NCBI RefSeq assembly: GCF_040712315.1
Contig: NC_134020.1
Coordinates: 50,639,751-50,703,750, forward strand
Direction: 5' to 3'
DNA: 64,000 nt
Source of the DNA: Castanea sativa
Taxonomy: Eukaryota; Streptophyta; Magnoliopsida; Fagales; Fagaceae
Program-made: the position numbers and the translations under genes
In this document: positions 11,801-22,166 of the stretch, in pieces
Layout of the letters: every line of letters begins with the position of its first letter
Numbering within the stretch: the stretch's first letter is position 1
The notes under the pieces: model-generated
Databases searched by the model: none
The model's input: the letters and a program-made list of their open reading frames with translations, nothing else
Told to the model about the DNA's origin: nothing

Positions 11801-12338
11801 CTATGTGACTTGGTTAATTTTAAATACTGAATTCAAAAAATAGTAAAACCATGAAGAAAAATTTTGGAAATGGACCGTTCAATATTAATGATGGCATAGA
11901 AAAGAAATGGACCACTTTTTTAAAAAACAATCGTGTAAATATAATGACCATTTTTTTACATATAAAAAATGTGTGAAATAAAAGGACAACTTGCACTTAC
12001 ATAGTGTATGAATTTGTTTTTTTTAGAATCTAGTATATGGAAAATTGATAGTCCACAAACTTTGTTATAGGGTTACCTGTTACAAGGTTACATTATCATT
12101 AATTATTCTAATTAATATATATATATATATATATATTCTTTTTTTAAAAATAAAATTCTATAATATATATCAAAAAAATTATTTTATATATATTTAAAAC
12201 CTTTACTAGAATAGTCATGTCAAAATTTCTTCAAATAATAAAAATAGATAGGTCGATATACTAATACAACTATAATAATACCTAATAATAATTACTATTA
12301 TTATTATTATTATTATTAAATGTTATATTTAGAAAGTA

Positions 12339-12380
<42 letters not shown>

Positions 12381-13988
12381 CTCTATATATATATATAAAG
12401 GGCTATTAATAACCCATTCGTATTCAATGTAATAAAAATACTATAAATAAAATTCGAGAAAAATGCCAAGAAACTCCCAAAACTTTAAGACAGTGACCAA
12501 AACACCCCCTAAACTTTTATTTTGACCAATTTACTCCTTCAACTACACAACCCTGCCACATAAAGTCATCCGTTAATCTCTCTGTTAAGTGACTAACGCA
12601 CCTCACGTGCATTTCTTTTATACGGGCATTTCTGTTTTTTTTTTTTTTGAAAAGCTACAGCTTCAACAACATTGTTTACAGAAAATGGCATCAGCATGTG
12701 TAAACAACATCGGAATGTCGCCAGAGAGCTTCAATGACTTAGCTCCGGCGACTTACGGCTGGCTCAGCCCTCGCATCTCCTTCAGCCGCGACGACGATCT
12801 TTGAAGATCGCAGCTCCCAAACAGCCGGCGCGGGCGAAATCGCCGCCTCCCTCCGAGCTACCAGATCTGGAAGCACCGGCCGGAGATTTCGAGTTCAGGC
12901 TGGAAGATCAGGTGGCCATGCTCCCCGCCGACGAGCTCTTCTCCGACGGAAAGCTCGTGCCACTCCAGCTCTCGTCAGTCAAACCTCAAGTCTATTAGCA
13001 ATTTCTTTCTCTTGCAATTTTCTCTCTCTAGCCAATCTGTAGCCTCCATAGCCAAAAACTCTCAAGCTCTAGCCTTTCAGATATCAGAACTAATCCCAAA
13101 TCTAATTCTCCACATCTCAAACTCTCTCTCCCTCACTTAAAATTAATCCATAGATTTCTACAATCTGGGTTTCTCTCTCACGCTCGCATACTCTCTTTTC
13201 TCTTACCCATAGATGGCAATAATGGCTACAGATTTACAGATGATGATAGGTGGTAGATAATATATACGGCGGTAGAACCATAAACTCAGGCAATGCACTC
13301 TCTATTAGAATGTGGTGGATTTTTTTTTCTTTGATATAAATGAAATGCACGTTCGTGTTGTGCTCCGTTAGTCACTCAACAAACAGATTAACGGATGGCT
13401 TTATTTGGCAGGGTTGTACAGTTTAAGGAGAAAATTGGCCAAAATAAAAGTTTAGGGGATGTTTTGGCCACTGCTTCAAAGTTTAGGGGGTCTCTTGGTA
13501 TTTTTCCCATAAAATTATTCATTCTCATTTATTTAATCAACAAACTAATGTCAAGCTAAAATTTAAACTCAATTATTAAACAAATCAAATTCAAATATAA
13601 TAGTGTATTTGTGAATAAAATTGTAAATATGATGCCTGGTTCGAGTTTATATATATATATATTTTTTTTTAGAGAGTTTTAACTTATAGGTTCGCTCCTA
13701 ATGATAGCTCTTTATCAGTTTCTTGTGTAGGCAGGGATTGAACTTCAGATCTCTTATACAACCATCAGAAACTTTATCAGTTAAGTTAACAGGAATTCAC
13801 TTCGAGTTTATATCCTATTTATATGTTTGTATATATGTATGTATAAAATATGCTTATGAGAGAGAGAGAGAGAGTCAAATACAAATTCAAATATAATAAT
13901 ATATTTGTGAATAAATTTGTAGATATGATGTTTAGTTCGAGTTTATATCCTAATTATATGTTTGTATACATGGACATATAAAATATGC

Positions 13989-14027
<39 letters not shown>

Positions 14028-15580
14028 GGACCTTGTTTGCAAAGAAGGCCCTTTTTTGAGGATTGTCATATTTTGAATGAACCCATGAATTACAGTTCAC
14101 ATGAACGGGACCATCAGGGAAGCCATTGAGGATAATATCTTGAAGATACATCTCCTTGTGGTGCTCATTCTCTACAAAAACAGCCCCAATCGGCCCGAAA
14201 TCTATCGGAACTTCAAAACTGGACTCATATTTTACCTCTGCCTCCTCTTGGCTAGTCCTGTGTGCATATCCTTTAATTGTATCCTTCTCTAATCCCGTAT
14301 CTTCAAAACATTCAAATATATTACATATAGTTTAAGGAAATATCACTAAGTTATGCAAAGAATGAGTTACATAAATATCACAATGCGAGTGTGTGTTAGG
14401 TTTAAGTTACAACACGTCTTTTTAATATTACATTATCCTTTAATAATTTTATAGTAAGCTTTTTTCATAAATTCATTGTTGGATTAATTACCTTATCTTC
14501 TTATACTCTTCATAAGCCACATTTGCAAAATATTTAATGTCTAATTTTCGAGTTATTGATCAATGATCAATATTTATATTATATATAAAAATTTTAATTT
14601 TCAAGTTTTTTATTTTAAAATTATACATAAAATATCAATTTACATATTATTATATATAATAAATAACATTCTATTTATATAAAATTTGGTGTGCATTTCT
14701 AGAATAAATAAAATGTGTAACTTTAATCACGGTATGACAAAAAGAAGCTAGCTGAATAATATAATAGAATCTATGAATAATACCAAAAAGAAGCTAAAAA
14801 CTCAAATAAGCTGAACTTTCATCCGATCCCAAACAAACTCTAAGTGTACTGTGTTTTATGTCAAAAATTGCCTCAAGTTTTTATTTCAATAGTTCTTTTG
14901 GGGTTAAATAATACCTACGTTTGTGAATTGAGAGTTTGTCTATTATTTGAAGCAAGAAAGACCGGCTGTATTGGGGGATTAGCTTTGTGAGAGTGTCAAG
15001 TTTGTGTAGAGTTAATTCTAATATGTGATGAACATTTGGTGAAAACTAATATGTTTCATTTGTTGGTTTAATACTTAAAAGATGAACTCGAAAGTTAGGA
15101 TAAGGTAGAAATATGTTATGTGGATTCTGTAAAAGAAGATTGGAGAAAAGTTGCCATATACATTTTGAATGCATTAATCACTATGTGATTGTAAAATGTT
15201 TCTCTCAACAAATATATGTAATTAGAAGACCAAATCATGATTGGAATGTTGAGCGAAATTAGCAAATTCCAATTTCAAAAGTAAAGAGTAGTTGAAGCAT
15301 TTGGTTCTAAACCTTACTTTGGGATAGAAATGCAAGAATTTATATTGCAGAATCAGATCAATTAAGTAGGGACTAGCTACTTCAAGCTGTTTTGAATGAT
15401 GTGATATACAAGCTTTTGACTTTAAGTGTCCTCTTTCGTGTTTTTGACCAATTAAAGACGAAGCTTATTTAATTAGTAATATACACTCATATGACTCATT
15501 CAATAAAATTTAAACTCACTGCACCTTACCTTCTATTTATTCTTATTGAAAAAGGAAATATCATTTGAATTAAAGTTTTT

Positions 15581-15611
<31 letters not shown>

Positions 15612-16325
15612 GAATTTCTATTCTAGCCTAATCTAAGTGTATGTGTGTGAAGCTCCCTCCTAGAGACTTGAACCCTGGTCCTTGCCCTCCACACCCCACA
15701 AGCATTTGAATTAAAGTTGATTGATGATATTCTTGGTCAAAAGAAAAAGTATCTCATAAGATGGTTTTACCTTTCATGTAGCACCTATCTCATATATTTA
15801 ATGGGCTCTACATACCTCTTAAATCCATGTATGAGATAGATGTTCCATAAAACCATCTCATGAGATAATTTTTTACAAGAAAGAAAGAGAGAGAACTATG
15901 TGGGAAGAACGACAAATTCTTCCTATACTATTGACAAATCAGTACTTACTAGGATCAAGCTCTGTACTAACAAGCTCCAAGACTAGTGTTTCACCAAGCA
16001 AGTCTTTTATATCATCTAGCCCTCGGCCTATCCCAAGGTTTGAAAGTAACCCACCAATAGTAGGTTTCACAGTAACAATGGCTTTCACAAAACTGGTCTC
16101 TTCATCGTCAGTAGTGCTTGCTTCAGCTTTTACGTTACTAGCCATGGATCGAACTCCAACATATTTGGCCTTTTTATGAAATGAGTGGTGCACTGAGATT
16201 GTACGTGAAGCATTCCCATTCCCATTCCCTTTCCCATTGCTATTGCCATCAATGATTGCCTTGTGCGAGTGCAATAGGAATGGATTTTGAGTGAAATGTG
16301 GCTGGTGAAGTTGTGTTATGAACAT
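5853..16325 (-). CDS. LOX2: Plastid linoleate 13S-lipoxygenase (type 2, LOX2 class), 9 exons, 911 aa
   Basis: Adds O2 to linoleic/linolenic acid to give 13-hydroperoxides, the entry to jasmonate and green-leaf-volatile synthesis in chloroplasts. Exons on the minus strand: 16325-15950, 14300-14032, 10266-10029, 9208-8882, 8788-8703, 8232-8122, 8044-7743, 7281-7015, 6612-5853. All borders are GT-AG and the joined frame is 2736 nt with no stop. The N terminus (about 60 residues, rich in His, Ser, Asn and Lys with a short Gly-Asn run) looks like a transit peptide. A PLAT domain (about 80-220) precedes the catalytic domain. Iron ligands are visible: His559 and His564 (AHESSYHQ), His761 and Asn765 (HHAAVNFGQ), and the C-terminal carboxylate. 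Ser626-Phe627 fit 13-specificity and Ala612 fits S-stereospecificity. The last residue is Val, not the usual Ile (NSISV). Intron 2 (3765 bp) is full of transposons. The exon 7 start at 8044 is preferred over the AG giving 8032 because it restores a family-conserved four-residue stretch (AISQ). LOX2 versus another plastid 13-LOX is not settled. Confidence 0.95.
7540..7672 (+). mobile_element. SINE of a second tRNA-derived family, in lipoxygenase intron 7
   Basis: Contains TGCTTGTGCATGAGG, the B-box-like GAGTTCAAGTCTC, and the tail segment TTAGGTTAGACTAAAATTTTATCTC followed by A-rich sequence. It is the same family as the minus-strand copy at 15578-15703 and the truncated copy near 50150-50221. 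Ends are approximate; no clear target duplication was found. Confidence 0.65.
10389..10541. mobile_element. Small MITE candidate in lipoxygenase intron 2
   Basis: Starts GGTGTGTTTGTATAAATTG and ends CTAACCAAACAGACC. The ends are imperfect inverted repeats, as in common plant MITEs with GTNTGTTTGG termini. The target duplication is unclear. Confidence 0.5.
10646..11303. mobile_element. Non-autonomous hAT-type DNA transposon in lipoxygenase intron 2
   Basis: 658 bp with terminal inverted repeats (left CATTGTTATTGATTCCGTT, right AATACCGTTTCGG on the reverse strand after CATTGTTATT) and a perfect 8-bp target duplication ATAATTAG (10638-10645 and 11304-11311). An 8-bp duplication is the hAT signature. 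The left 170 bp is unusually GC-rich with repeated ATTCCGGCC/GGCCGGAAC units, including the palindrome GTTCCGGCCGGAAC; shorter copies sit near the right end. No transposase is present. Confidence 0.9.
11645..11805 (-). mobile_element. tRNA-derived SINE (Au-like), copy 2, in lipoxygenase intron 2
   Basis: Minus-strand copy with the A-box-like TTAGCTCAGCTGGTAAAA, the B-box-like GGGTTCAATCTC, and a tail that appears as poly(T) on +. Flanked by a 16-bp duplication TGACTTGGTTAATTTT (11629-11644 and 11806-11821). Same family as 4711-4878 and 13653-13800, and better preserved at its tRNA-like head. Confidence 0.9.
12118..12400. repeat. AT-rich microsatellite block in lipoxygenase intron 2
   Basis: Contains (AT)n at about 12115-12135, (ATT)n at about 12293-12317 and a long (AT)n interrupted by CTCTCT at about 12343-12398. 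Confidence 0.85.
12456..13508. mobile_element. Pack-MULE-like element in lipoxygenase intron 2
   Basis: 1053 bp with long terminal inverted repeats of about 170 bp. Left end GAGAAAAATGCCAAGA, right end reading GGGAAAAATACCAAGA on the reverse strand; both arms share CCCCTAAACTTTTATTTTG and CATCCGTTAATCT. The flanks ATAAAATTC (12447-12455) and ATAAAATTA (13509-13517) are a 9-bp target duplication with one change, as expected for Mutator-like elements. The interior lacks transposase and holds a GC-rich gene-like fragment (12685-12998), the hallmark of a Pack-MULE. Confidence 0.88.
12685..12998 (+). pseudogene. Captured host gene fragment resembling a DUF1645-type protein N terminus
   Basis: One frame gives [20 protein letters not shown] and [18 protein letters not shown], then stops at 12804. 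After a frameshift a second frame gives [20 protein letters not shown] and [14 protein letters not shown], ending at 12998. I recall this pairing from a plant family of unknown function annotated as DUF1645. The piece is much more GC-rich and codon-like than the surrounding intron. Frameshift and truncation make it a pseudogene. A search with the two segments would confirm the family. Confidence 0.65.
13582..14026. repeat. Two-copy tandem duplication ending in (GA)n, with a SINE in copy 1
   Basis: Both units run from AAATTCAAATATAAT through TTTGTGAATAAA, TATGATG and TTCGAGTTTATATCCTA to AAAATATGCTTATGAGAGAG. Copy 1 is about 13582-13874 and contains the SINE at 13653-13800; copy 2 is about 13875-14026. 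The second (GA)n lies only a few bases beyond the 5' splice site of lipoxygenase exon 2 (donor at 14031). Confidence 0.85.
13653..13800 (-). mobile_element. tRNA-derived SINE (Au-like), copy 3, in lipoxygenase intron 2
   Basis: Minus-strand copy with a degraded tRNA-like head (GTTAACTTAACTGATAAAG) and poly(T) on +. Flanked by a perfect 13-bp duplication TTCGAGTTTATAT (13640-13652 and 13801-13813). The neighbouring tandem unit near 13950 shows the uninterrupted site. Confidence 0.88.
14747..14842. mobile_element. Partial MITE with a CTTATTTTGAG-type end in lipoxygenase intron 1
   Basis: AGCTAGCTGAATAATA, GAATCTATGAATAATA, CAAATAAGCTGAACTTTCA and ATCCCAAACAAACTCTAAG match the right two thirds of the MITE at 46844-47050. 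The left end appears lost. Confidence 0.6.
15578..15703 (-). mobile_element. SINE of the second tRNA-derived family, in lipoxygenase intron 1
   Basis: 126 bp on the minus strand beginning GCTTGTGGGGTGTGGAGG, with the B-box GGGTTCAAGTCTC, the tail GATTAGGCTAGAATAG and a terminal T/A-rich (TA)n. Flanked by a perfect 15-bp duplication ATTTGAATTAAAGTT (15563-15577 and 15704-15718). Confidence 0.88.
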
Positions 16326-16423
16326 TTTTACTTAGGAACTTTGTGTGTGTGAGTGTTTGTCTATTTGAGTCGTAGTGAAGGAAAGTACACTATTGTTTCA
16401 CAAGAATTGGGAAGGGCGAAGGA

Positions 16424-16434
16424 CTTATATATAG
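16424..16434 (-). promoter_or_regulatory. Probable TATA box of the lipoxygenase gene
   Basis: On the minus strand CTATATATAAG lies about 100 bp before the ATG (16325) and is followed by a pyrimidine-rich leader. This is the only good TATA element in the expected position. Confidence 0.6.
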
Positions 16435-17489
16435 AGAGAAATGGGACGTCGAAAAATCTCATGGCGATGATAACACGCTATTTTTAACTAGTTTGATTAT
16501 GAGAACCAAATTTGTTCTCATTTAGTAGGAACTCAAGAGTGCATTATCTTGACTGGGGTAGGAAACAAATTCAAAAGACGTTTCTCCATATTCAAGAGAG
16601 AACGAATATGGAAGAAAATAATGTATGTAAAATGGGACTATTTTGGCATTTGCCTTCACTACTAAAAACGTCACTATTGCTTTATGGTCCTTCCCATTTT
16701 GGGGAGGTTTACAAGAACCGTTCCCAATCCACAAGGACCACACTATATCAGGCTTTGATTGCCTTTGATAGGTTCATGATATGGATTTTAATGCAACATT
16801 ATAATTTCAGTCATCCATTTTTTGTAGCTGTTTCTTCTTTTCTTTTCTTTTTTTCATTTCTCTCTTTAGGCCATATACACATTTGTACTCCTAGATCACT
16901 TGTCTAAATTTCGTTTTTTGAAGGATAACTATATATCTCTTTAATCCCTTTTGGAGACTTTATTACTTAATTCGCAGTTTTCTCTAATAATAATTAAGGG
17001 TGTTAAAATGTATGGAAAAAAAATAGTATAATATCAACTAATTAGTATCAACTATTATCTTAGTGTGACACATTGCCACCATACATAGATCAAAGTATAA
17101 TGGTATAACACAAAATCTTTTCTACAAGGCCCTAGTGCATACCTAAAAAGAAAATTAAATCAAAATACCAAATATGGATTGACAAAACATGTCATATGAG
17201 TACAGGAAAGTTATAGACGTTGCCGTGCATTTTTCAAATAAGTATTGAAAATGAATGTGGTCGGTAGAGATTGCAGTATTGCACTAGATTACGTCAAAGT
17301 AGCACTTGCGTACTGATAAACTCTAAGGTCTGTGAAGACGTGAACGACTTGGAAACATTGTTAGTCAACTTATATACATTTATATTGCAAGAATCAATAT
17401 ATAATACGTTTGTCTTAAATTGTGTTTGCCGCATGCCCATCACACAAACAAAAATAAATAAATATGTGTTGTCATTGACGGAACCACTC
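16435..17489. other. Lipoxygenase upstream region
   Basis: About 1 kb of AT-rich non-coding sequence. A short hairpin GAGAACCAAATTTGTTCTC lies at about 16500-16519. No convincing gene or complete transposon was recognised. Confidence 0.5.
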
Positions 17490-17989
17490 TTAAAGCATCC
17501 ACAGCCGGGAATTCTATCACATCCTATTTTATCATCCCAAAAAGTTACTTTATTAACTATATAATATCATTTTACAATACACCCAGCATCCCAACTTTTA
17601 TTTTCTTGTTCTACTCAATAAAATAATATATCCACTAAAATACAAAACCAAACATGACCCAACCCACCACCACCACCTCGACCAACAAAACCCACTACAA
17701 CCACTGCCCACACCACTACAAAACCCTCACCCAACCCACTACCCACACCACCACCAAATTACCCGCCACCCACACCACCACCACCAACCCACCACGGCAC
17801 CAAACAAACCCAACCACAGCGCTAAGGAAAAAAACCCAGCCACCACCAAGCAAACCCACCACAACCACCACCATAATCATAGTAGCCACCACCAAAACCC
17901 ATTAAAAAACCACTAAACCGACTACCAACAACAACCACAAAAGTTTCTAAAAAAAAAAAAAACCACAAAAAAGCAACCACTACAAGAAC

Positions 17990-18135
17990 CACCAAGGGAA
18001 ACCCACACCAACAACCTACAATGAAACCCACACCGACAACCATGAGAGAAACCCACACCAACGATCACCAAGAGAAACCCACGCCGACAACCATGAGAGA
18101 AACCCACGCCAATGACCACCAAGAAAAACCCACAA
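17990..18135. repeat. Degenerate minisatellite of about 32 bp inside the Harbinger-like element
   Basis: Alternating units built on GAGAAACCCACGCCGACAAC and GAGAAACCCACGCCAATGAC repeat about four times. They sit in a longer ACC/CCA-rich stretch (17650-18150). Confidence 0.75.
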
Positions 18136-18456
18136 AAAACCACCAGCAATCTTACTGTTGTTGATCAAGAAATCCATCAACCATGGCAGCAAAGCCACCA
18201 CGCCAACAGATAGAGAAGAGGGAGATGGAGAGAAAATAGAGAAGAGAGAGGATGAGTAAAAAGAGTGAGAGAAGTGAGTCAGACCAAAAAAAAAAAAAAA
18301 AAAAAAGTATTTTTATGTTGGTGAAGAACTGGATCGCAACCCACTTCGGCGGCGCTTTTTGACACCAGCAGCGGCACGGACTCAAAGCGGCGACGAACCG
18401 AAATCCATGACGTCTAGTTTTTAGATCTTGCATCGGAGACAGACTGAAAGTGTGAT

Positions 18457-18490
18457 AGAGAGAGAGAGAGAGAGAGAGATAGAGAGAGAT
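18457..18490. repeat. (GA)n microsatellite
   Basis: About 34 bp of GA repeats with one GATAGA interruption, near the right end of the Harbinger-like element. Confidence 0.9.
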
Positions 18491-18699
18491 GAGAGACAAA
18501 AAAGGTGGAATAAAATATTAATATTATTTTTGGCATAATGCTACAGTGTCATCTTACATGTAAGATGGCACTATAGCACTATACCAAAAAAATTTATACT
18601 TTCCCACTTTTAGCCTTCCAGCTGCTGAGCATATTTTGGGCCTAAATGCCAAATCTACCTTACATTTGACATTTGGCCCTCCAGTTGCAGATGCTCTTA

Positions 18700-18724
18700 G
18701 AAAGGGGGCAATGCCCCCCTAGAT

Positions 18725-18770
<46 letters not shown>

Positions 18771-19540
18771 ATATATATGTGTACTAATTTTAGCAATTTT
18801 ATTTTATAAAATTATATTTTATTTCCCTTTAACAATATTATTGATTCTTTTAAAAGTAATGTTATACTTACAAACTTTTTTATAACATTTTTACAAACTA
18901 TTTTAGTGGCAAATTTTTATTGGTTTGCATATGGGTACACTGCTCACATTGTTTTTTTAATTATCAGTAACCACTTATCACATTTCTATAAAAAAAATTA
19001 AAAAAAAACACTTATCACAACAGCAATTTATAAATAAATAAATCAAACTTGTAACTCTAGCATTTTCCTCATTTTAGTGACCAAAAAAAAATTAAGATCT
19101 AAAATCTATAAAAAAAAAAATACAATCCAAAAAAAAAAAAAGCTCAACAACAAAAGTTACCAGTAAAGCTAAAAACAAAATTAAGCTCAATTAACTAATT
19201 TTATCCTAAATAAATAAACCCTGCCCTTTACAAAATTCTAAACAAAAATAATTTTGTTCTTACCCACACAAAAAAAAAAATCTCAACAACTAATTAAATA
19301 GTATAATTAGAGATTAAAACCGCAGCATACAGCCAACTATAAAACCGCATCCCCTACCTCAAAGTTATGACTCCGTCCTACATGTTGTGTTTGTCTTATG
19401 GAATAACACATGCAGCTGTGAAGATTGATATATTTTAGTCAGGGAGGTAAAAAACAATAAACTTTGTCTGAAAATTGAATGCCTATCTTAGACGCACACT
19501 CTCTGAAGTTGAAAGAAAACAACAATTTTGTGTGGTCGAT
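18700..19540. other. Intergenic, AT-rich
   Basis: Contains (AT)n at about 18737-18765 and many A-runs. No gene or complete transposon seen. Confidence 0.5.
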
Positions 19541-19550
19541 GAATTATGTA

Positions 19551-19984
19551 GGCGAAAATGGGCTTTTGCCCATTTCGTGCAAAAAAAAATTAGCAATTTT
19601 CTCCCTTTCTCAAACTAATTAGGGAAATACCCTTCTTTTGAAACTCGATTTTGAGAAAATCGAGTTTAAAAAAAAAATTAGAGCCTTATAGTTGCATTTT
19701 AAGGAGCCTATAGTGACGTTTTCAGAACCTATTGTGGCATTTTGGAACTCGAGCTTCATGAACTCAAGTTCCATGCAAGTTTTTTTTTTTTTTTTACCTA
19801 TAACTCAAGTTCATGGAGCTCAAGTTCCAAAACACCACTCTAGGCTCCTTTAAACGCCACTATAGGGCTCAACTCAATTTTAAGAAAATCAAGTTTCAAA
19901 AGAGAAACATTTCCCTAATTAGCTTGGAAAAGAGGGCCACACGCTAATTTTTTTGCACGAAATGGGCAAAAGCCCATTTTCGCC
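19551..19984. mobile_element. Fold-back Mutator-type MITE
   Basis: 434 bp that is one long imperfect inverted repeat: left GGCGAAAATGGGCTTTTGCC, right the reverse complement ending CCCATTTTCGCC, with matching inner blocks (for example ACTCGATTTTGAGAAAATCG and AGGAGCCTATAGTG). Flanked by the perfect 10-bp duplication GAATTATGTA (19541-19550 and 19985-19994), in the Mutator size range. Transcripts would fold into a long hairpin. Confidence 0.88.
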
Positions 19985-19994
19985 GAATTATGTA

Positions 19995-21612
19995 CCTCTA
20001 TTATATTGATGCAAACTAGAAATGACAAGAGGTAATGAACCCGATCAACATGTATGGTCCAATATTGGAGTTTTGTTTTATTTTGTTTCTACTTGCAGCT
20101 TTTGGACATGTCAAGCAACCAAAAGATTTTGTAATTTTCTTGAAGTCTATATCACAAGGATAGCACCCATAAACATCGACCACGTACATTTAGAACGACA
20201 AAAAGAAAAGAAAAACTCATAGTTTCCAAGTGTTGTCATACCTTATTGTCCACATGCAACCAATCCTAACCATTCATGAATTCTTACAAACATCGTCCAA
20301 ATTTCATTATATATAAGATTTAGGGGTTAATGGCACTTTCCCCTCTTAACTGTGTGGTACTCCCCTCTAAACTTTGAAACCCAGAAATAATCTCTTTGAA
20401 ATATTGAAAATTAACAAGTTATTTCTTGTGGCTACAAAATTCCGTTAAATTCGATTTTTTTTTAATGGATATATTTTCAAAAAAAACAATTGTACACTAT
20501 TCATATTAAAATGCCCATTAAACCTCTCATAAACTCTAAAATAACAATTTTTTAATATCAATAAAAGAGGTATATGTTCTCCTATGTTAACCAAAAAAAA
20601 TTAAAATAAAAAATTCATGCAACATACAGGAAGAATTTTTTTTTTTTTTTTTTTATTTAGAAAGAGTATATGATATACTGGAAAAATATATGTGCATAAC
20701 AAAAAAAAAAAGTACGCAAAATTTTGCATCAATTACTTTCTTTCCTTTTCTTTTTCTCTCTTTGCGGAAGTTATTTGATAGAGACAAGAATATTAAAGTA
20801 TTGATCTTAATTTATATATATGTTATAACAATAATATAACTAGCATGTTGACCCAATTGATCTATCAGAGGGCATTGAGATTTCCGAGTGGCCTCAATTA
20901 GCATGTAGTGGCAGTAGGCAGCTGTCTACTGACTGAAACGTTTAGGACTTTAGCGATTCCGCGGCAAACAAAAATTGTGTAAACACCAAACGCGTGGGTA
21001 TTAATATTATTGTATTGTTTCGTTAGTATGGCCAAGAAGATAGAGAATACATGGTTAAGATTTAAGAAGAGTGGAAACTGACTAGTAATCCTTGTGGCAT
21101 GCAATCTCATTCGTGAATTCTCTTCCTTTCATGGTGAAAATTAAACGATCGTCACTATCAGTTCTGGAATTCATAACGTACAAAAGCATAATCCTTTACT
21201 CTGAAATTCAAAATTCAATCCCTTGTGAGAGTGAGGTTTGAAAAACTAACACTTTTCATAGATGACTAGTAAAGGGATTATTTAGAAAATCTTGAGGCAT
21301 ATAATTTTGTCAAAGGACTAACTAATTAATAATGACTAATTGTTTATAAAATTATATATGTGAACCCATTAATAATAATGTTGCATACGTGGATGCATGA
21401 GTTTCAAGGGCAAAGTTTGGGTCCTAGTGCACAAGAATGCTGTAATCAAACCATTTCCGTGTTTTGATATTCATGACTCGCCCAATTCATCCGGTTAATC
21501 TGTCGGGGCTTAGCCAAATCTCTTGTTATCCTGCTGGTTGCTAAGTGCTAATGGCTTAATGCCGGCTAATTGTGCGTACCTATCTCCTAGAAACTGTTTG
21601 ATGAAAAAAAGG
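19995..21612. other. Intergenic
   Basis: No gene recognised. A segment at about 20330-20560 resembles one arm of a long-TIR element (CTCCCCTCTAAACTTTGAAA), but no partner arm was found nearby. Confidence 0.45.
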
Positions 21613-22166
21613 ACTTTGCTGAAGGAACTGACATATTGAGTCAAGAAGCCTTAAAAAACTTAGCATAAACTCTAAACTATCTATGTATTCACTGCAATGA
21701 ATAATACTGTGCAATTTCAGATTATTTGGGAAGTTGCATCAGCCAACAAGCAATTTATGAGGGGGTTTTATAAAATTTTCTTATGATAAGAACATAGAGT
21801 ATCGCAATACAAGCTGTTGTTATTTTTATTTTATTTTCACTTTAACTCCTTTATTTATCTTGTAAGCTTACAAAAGTCACAACTCACAATCACCACTGTC
21901 ATCACCTATAAATATCACAATCATTATCGTCTTCAGCACTGCAATGTTATCTTCAAATCTGTATTATCTACCGGTGTTGTAACTACTATTGTCGAAAGTC
22001 TAATGATTTCATTTTAGTCCAAACCTTGAGAATCAAAAATAGCAAGTTAAATCTTGTGAATTAAATTATAATATGACAAAATTACAAAGCCGTAAATTGT
22101 AATGTTCCATTAAAAATTGAAGGAAAAATTACTCCAAACTACCTTGAGATATGAGGAAATGATAGT
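21613..22166. repeat. Duplicated intergenic segment, copy 2
   Basis: Paralogous to 4603-5350. It keeps the site where copy 1 received a SINE empty (about 21710). It ends at the ATAGT where the LTR retrotransposon inserted; homology seems to resume weakly after 29726. The matching intact site in copy 1 is ATAGTGA at 5343. Confidence 0.88.

Larger units (their letters stand above)
17493..18696. mobile_element. Harbinger-like non-autonomous TIR element with an internal minisatellite
   Basis: 1204 bp with left end AAGCATCCACAGCCGG and right end reading GAGCATCTGCAACTGG on the reverse strand, flanked by TTA on both sides (17490-17492 and 18697-18699). A TTA duplication with such ends is typical of PIF/Harbinger-type elements in plants. 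The interior is almost free of G on + and has no transposase. Similar ends occur at 47277-48161 and 63481-64000. Confidence 0.7.

Noticed and set aside
11645..11805. tRNA gene suggested by A-box and B-box sequences
   Set aside because: No cloverleaf completes; the poly(A)/(T) tail, 16-bp target duplication and sister copies show it is a SINE.
17822..18499. Long minus-strand frames rich in Gly, Val, Trp and Cys
   Set aside because: They arise from CCA/ACC low-complexity sequence inside a TIR element, overlap one another in several frames and lack any domain.
20330..20590. Possible long-TIR element
   Set aside because: Only one arm-like segment is visible and no partner or target duplication could be found.
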